Below, piece by piece: positions 6,317-8,565 of a DNA stretch of 8,565 nucleotides (position 1 is the stretch's first letter; each line of letters opens with the position of its first letter). The notes beneath the pieces were generated by a model. That model made no database searches, was not told the DNA's origin, and was given only the letters and a program-made list of their open reading frames with translations. Both the position numbers and the translations under genes were made by a program. Origin of the DNA: Paludibacteraceae bacterium. Its GTDB lineage: Bacteria; Bacteroidota; Bacteroidia; Bacteroidales; Paludibacteraceae. The DNA is taken from positions 1-8,565 of the forward strand of contig JALNVE010000132.1 of NCBI GenBank assembly GCA_023227695.1, read 5' to 3'.

Positions 6317-7792
6317 TTACCTTCCCAACTGTCCGACAGCCTTCTGCAGATAAATCTCGCTCATCTTCGCATCTATCTCCGCCTCAATCTTATCGGATTT
6401 AGCCGTGAGCCAAGCCGTCTGAGCCTCCAATAAATTAGACGCAGGCACCACACCTTCATTAAAGCCAAGTGTCGCATACTTTAGGTTTTCCTCTGCACGT
6501 TCCAGATTCTTCTGTGCCAGGCTCAGCTTTCGTTTCGCCTCCGTCTGTTTGAATTCGCATTGGCTTACCTGCAGCTCCACTTTCTCCTGCACGTCATCCA
6601 ACTTGAAATTGGCGATATTAGTTTCACACTTGGCGGCATTCAGAAGATGTATCTGTTCTCCCCAATGCAGCAAAGGAATATTCACCACAACCCCTACATT
6701 CCAAGTAAATCCGAACTTATTTTGAAAACCATCAAAACTGTTTGGATTTGTCCCCATATAGTTGGCCATCAAGGCAACCGTCGGCAGCATGTCCGCACGA
6801 ACCACCTTTTCCTTTTGCTTATAGATTTGAGTAGCGTAATCCAAACTCTTCAGTTCGCTTCTGTTTTCATAGACCTGCTCCATATTGACAGAATCAATCT
6901 CCGTCAGTGGAATTTCCTCCAAATTTTCATCTGCAAGAGAAAACTCACGGTCAATAGGGATTCCGCAATATTGGGCAAGAAGCATCTTCGAAAGGCTGAT
7001 GCCATTATCTATCTTCAGCAAAGCCATTTCAGCCTCATTCTGTTTCACTTGAACAGACAGTTCGTCGGCCTTTGTTGCCACCCCGGTCTCTTTCATGAGG
7101 GACACATCATGATCCATCTTATTCAATAATTCAATCAGGCCATTCACCGCCTTCTTCTTATTCTCCAAAGAGACGATTTGCCAATAGGTCTCATCTACAC
7201 TCAATATGACGTTCTGTCGGTTAGACTCCTGTTTAGAGAGTGCGAGTTCCTGATTCAATTTCGCTATCTTATTGTAGGCAACAATTTTACCTCCCATAAA
7301 AACAGGTTGGGTAAGGTTCAGAACACCCACATATATATTTTTCGTATCGAAAGTAAGTTCATCTTTCGGTATCGTGGTATATTGTTTCCACTGAATCTTC
7401 TCCGGATTGGTTTTAGGATTGAACGGTTGGCCTGCAGCGTCCAAGGGAACGGCTTGACCATTGACCATCGTCCACTTATTATTAATCTGATCAGGAGTAA
7501 ACGCAAACCCTGACTCCGTGAGTGTGCCGATAGGAAGATACATATCTTCTCCGATCAAGGCGATGTCCTTCTCATTTCTGATATAAGCTCCTTTTATCGA
7601 CAAATCCGGCAGATATTTAGTAAACGCGGCCTTTTTCCTGTATCCTGCTATGAAAACCTCCTCTTCGGCAATTTTGTGTTCCTTGTTATTACCAAGAGCC
7701 ATACTTCTACACTCCTCCAAAGTCAACACGTTCTGCGAAAAGACAGGGAATGAGACTAACAACGAAAAGGCAACTACTACAACTTTTTTCAT
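6317..7792 (-). CDS. TolC-family outer-membrane efflux channel
   Basis: This 491-residue protein has a signal peptide (MKKVVVVAFSLLVSFPVFS, likely cut before Gln20) and two outer-membrane efflux protein (OEP) repeats. The mature protein starts with LTLEECRSMALGNN (23-36), the usual TolC-family opening. Paired strand-turn motifs mark the two halves: VLNLTQPVFMGGKI (157-170) and VVVNIPLLHWGEQ (368-380). Each is followed by long coiled-coil helices (about 175-265 and 383-490), the last containing LGFNEGVVPASNLLEAQTAWL (442-462). Three protomers would form the outer-membrane pore and periplasmic tunnel that dock on the HlyD adaptor. The segment at about 75-150, rich in Pro, Asn and Lys, is a long loop between strands. 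It is the first structural gene after marR and its leader, and the adaptor gene follows after 40 bp. The start codon gives a proper signal peptide; no strong Shine-Dalgarno is seen. Confidence 0.93.
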   Translation of the reverse strand: MKKVVVVAFSLLVSFPVFSQNVLTLEECRSMALGNNKEHKIAEEEVFIAGYRKKAAFTKYLPDLSIKGAYIRNEKDIALIGEDMYLPIGTLTESGFAFTPDQINNKWTMVNGQAVPLDAAGQPFNPKTNPEKIQWKQYTTIPKDELTFDTKNIYVGVLNLTQPVFMGGKIVAYNKIAKLNQELALSKQESNRQNVILSVDETYWQIVSLENKKKAVNGLIELLNKMDHDVSLMKETGVATKADELSVQVKQNEAEMALLKIDNGISLSKMLLAQYCGIPIDREFSLADENLEEIPLTEIDSVNMEQVYENRSELKSLDYATQIYKQKEKVVRADMLPTVALMANYMGTNPNSFDGFQNKFGFTWNVGVVVNIPLLHWGEQIHLLNAAKCETNIANFKLDDVQEKVELQVSQCEFKQTEAKRKLSLAQKNLERAEENLKYATLGFNEGVVPASNLLEAQTAWLTAKSDKIEAEIDAKMSEIYLQKAVGQLGR

Positions 7793-7827
7793 CTCTTATT
7801 TTTTTTCAAATTCAAGCGTCAAAAACC

Positions 7828-7835
7828 GAAAGATA
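7828..7835 (-). promoter_or_regulatory. Weak candidate -7 box for the efflux operon
   Basis: On the - strand TATCTTTC matches the Bacteroides -7 box TAnnTTTG in five of six defined positions, 36-43 bp before the TolC start codon. No TTTG-like -33 box lies 19-20 bp upstream, so this is weak. The operon may instead be read through from the marR promoter. Confidence 0.2.
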
Positions 7836-7875
7836 ATATTGTGAGATTATGTGTATTAATCAGATTTATTTTCAT

Positions 7876-7888
7876 GCACAAAATGTGC
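7876..7888. promoter_or_regulatory. GCACA-AAA-TGTGC palindrome, possible repressor site
   Basis: A perfect 5-bp inverted repeat around a 3-bp centre lies 84 bp upstream of the TolC start. Symmetric dyads of 12-20 bp in the promoter region are usual binding sites for MarR dimers. It differs in sequence from the palindrome in the marR promoter, so a shared regulator is not shown. Confidence 0.3.
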
Positions 7889-7897
7889 TTAATCAAA

Positions 7898-7984
7898 GAA
7901 CTTCTCATTAACGTACCTTTCCCGATTAAGCAATCGAACTTTTCATCCGGTTCCTGACGGAATCGAAGTTCTCATAAGCGACCT
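7898..7984. repeat. Three imperfect direct repeats in the marR-tolC leader
   Basis: Three copies of a roughly 20-bp unit begin at 7898, 7936 and 7965 on the + strand, reading GAACTTCTCATTAACGTACCT, GAACTTTTCATCCGGTTCCT and GAAGTTCTCATAAGCGACCT. All share GAA-s-TT-y-TCAT, and two share CG-(T)-ACCT. On the - strand each copy contains an ATGArAAsTTC core. Spacings are 38 and 29 bp. The second and third copies also form a dyad: GAACTT 7936-7941 with AAGTTC 7966-7971 and TCCG 7946-7949 with CGGA 7958-7961. They could be operators, a folded mRNA leader, or degenerate duplications. Confidence 0.45.
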
Positions 7985-8033
7985 ATGTCAAGGGGAATAT
8001 TCAAAAAAGAGAGTCATCCCCTCAAACATAGGT
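7981..8033. repeat. Imperfect inverted repeat just after marR
   Basis: ACCTATGT at 7981-7988 and AGGGGA at 7991-7996 pair with TCCCCT at 8017-8022 and ACATAGGT at 8026-8033, separated by small unpaired bulges and a 20-base central loop. It begins 14 bp beyond the marR stop codon. On the - strand no T run follows it, so it is not a classic terminator; it could be a partial attenuator or a processing or stability hairpin between marR and the efflux genes. Confidence 0.45.
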
Positions 8034-8046
8034 TTCTTGCATCCTC

Positions 8047-8508
8047 TTATTCTTTAGACGACTCCGGCTCCTGAATATTAGAGAAAACTTTCTTTAATAG
8101 GTACTGAGCTTGTTCTATCTCTTGCTTGTTAAGTCCGTTCAACGCTGTCTGCATTGTTCCTAACGTAACAACTCTTGCTGACTTGTGAAGATCCTGACCT
8201 GCCTGAGTAAGAAAAATCTTATTGGTTCTTCTGTCTACATTGTCCTGCTTTCTATAAAGCAACCCCTGTCTCTCCAGATTATCAATAAGTCTCGTAATGC
8301 TAGGCTTGTCCTTATAGGTGGCATCGGCTATCTCGCGTTGAGTAACGCCATCCTGCTGCCACAAGAACATTAGAACAGACCACTGTTCAGGAGTAATATC
8401 CAAACCCGCATTGCGCAAATCCCTGTACATACGTCTGTTTATCGCGCTAGAAACCTTTCCGCTTATTACTGCGAAAACTAATTCATAATCCAACATAAAG
8501 TCTTCCAT
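8047..8508 (-). CDS. MarR-family transcriptional regulator
   Basis: This 153-residue cytoplasmic repressor has the MarR winged helix-turn-helix fold. Helices at about 8-34 form part of the dimer interface. LDITPEQWSVLMFLWQQDGVTQREIADATYKDKPSITRLIDNLERQGLLYR (36-86) holds the helix-turn-helix, with the recognition helix at about 68-80. The wing is at about 87-100 with the characteristic D-x-R (DRR, 92-94). A C-terminal dimerisation helix (about 127-144) completes the fold. Length is normal. It precedes the tolC-hlyD-permease genes in the same direction, an arrangement like EmrR ahead of emrAB, so it most likely represses this efflux set and itself, with release by small ligands. The start at 8508 gives a leader of about 20 bases from the predicted promoter. 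Met5 (8496) is preceded by GGAAG and is a possible alternative start. Confidence 0.92.
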   Translation of the reverse strand: MEDFMLDYELVFAVISGKVSSAINRRMYRDLRNAGLDITPEQWSVLMFLWQQDGVTQREIADATYKDKPSITRLIDNLERQGLLYRKQDNVDRRTNKIFLTQAGQDLHKSARVVTLGTMQTALNGLNKQEIEQAQYLLKKVFSNIQEPESSKE

Positions 8509-8534
8509 ATCTTTGCTTTTTTAATTTTGATACG

Positions 8535-8565
8535 CAAAAGTAGTTGTTTAAACAATAAAAACCAA
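8535..8565 (-). promoter_or_regulatory. Bacteroides-type promoter of the marR gene
   Basis: On the - strand TACTTTTG (8542-8535) is a perfect match to the Bacteroides -7 consensus TAnnTTTG. A TTG at the window edge (8565-8563) lies 20 bp upstream, the spacing expected for the -33 box. The predicted start point is near 8528. The first base of the -33 element falls outside the window, so that box is only partly seen. Confidence 0.7.
8544..8555. promoter_or_regulatory. TTGTTTAAACAA palindrome, likely MarR operator
   Basis: This perfect 12-bp palindrome sits entirely between the -33 and -7 boxes of the marR promoter. The TTG...CAA ends and the AT-rich centre resemble known MarR-family operators, and the position would block RNA polymerase, which fits autorepression. 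Binding is inferred. Confidence 0.5.

Noticed and set aside
7981..8033. Reading the inverted repeat after marR as a rho-independent terminator
   Set aside because: No T run follows it on the - strand and the stem is interrupted by bulges around a 20-base loop, so termination is not supported; kept only as an inverted repeat.
1..8565. CRISPR array, tRNA, rRNA or a known riboswitch
   Set aside because: No regularly spaced identical repeats, cloverleaf or recognised aptamer pattern was seen on either strand.

Overview
The window looks like a chromosomal segment from a member of the Bacteroidales (Bacteroides, Parabacteroides or a relative). The evidence is a type IX secretion (T9SS) sorting domain, an IS1595-type transposase end, a small gene of a family common in Bacteroidetes and their prophages, weak or absent Shine-Dalgarno sites on most genes, and a promoter ahead of the last gene that fits the Bacteroides -33/-7 pattern (TTG ... 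TAnnTTTG). I cannot fix the genus from the sequence alone.

Left part (1-1298, + strand): the 3' end of an IS1595/ISXO2-like transposase runs in from outside the window. It abuts a headless remnant of a secreted protein that keeps only its C-terminal T9SS sorting domain, so an insertion sequence appears to have truncated that gene. A hairpin terminator follows, then an intact stand-alone reductase of the RibD C-terminal/dihydrofolate reductase superfamily. The 220 bp after it holds a structured, apparently non-coding element and a strong hairpin that ends transcription arriving from the other strand.

Right part (1521-8508, all - strand): reading in the direction of transcription, the order is a MarR-family repressor, a 254-bp leader rich in repeats and dyads, a TolC-like outer-membrane channel, a HlyD/EmrA-like periplasmic adaptor, two ABC-2 type permeases, a 119-aa Bacteroidetes/phage-type hypothetical protein, and a small outer-membrane beta-barrel protein. 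The MarR-TolC-HlyD-permease-permease block is a tripartite export system of the YbhG/YbhS/YbhR kind. The adaptor would join the inner-membrane permease pair to the outer-membrane channel, and MarR would repress the set until a ligand is present. No ATP-binding subunit is encoded in the window, so an ATPase would have to be supplied from elsewhere.

The points that most deserve a second look are a palindrome sitting between the -33 and -7 boxes of the marR promoter, three imperfect direct repeats in the marR-tolC spacer, a run of small hairpins in the adaptor-permease spacer, and the structured element at 1346-1441. I saw no convincing wholly new system. The main genes are recognisable families, and the novelty, if any, lies in the regulatory spacers and the missing ATPase.
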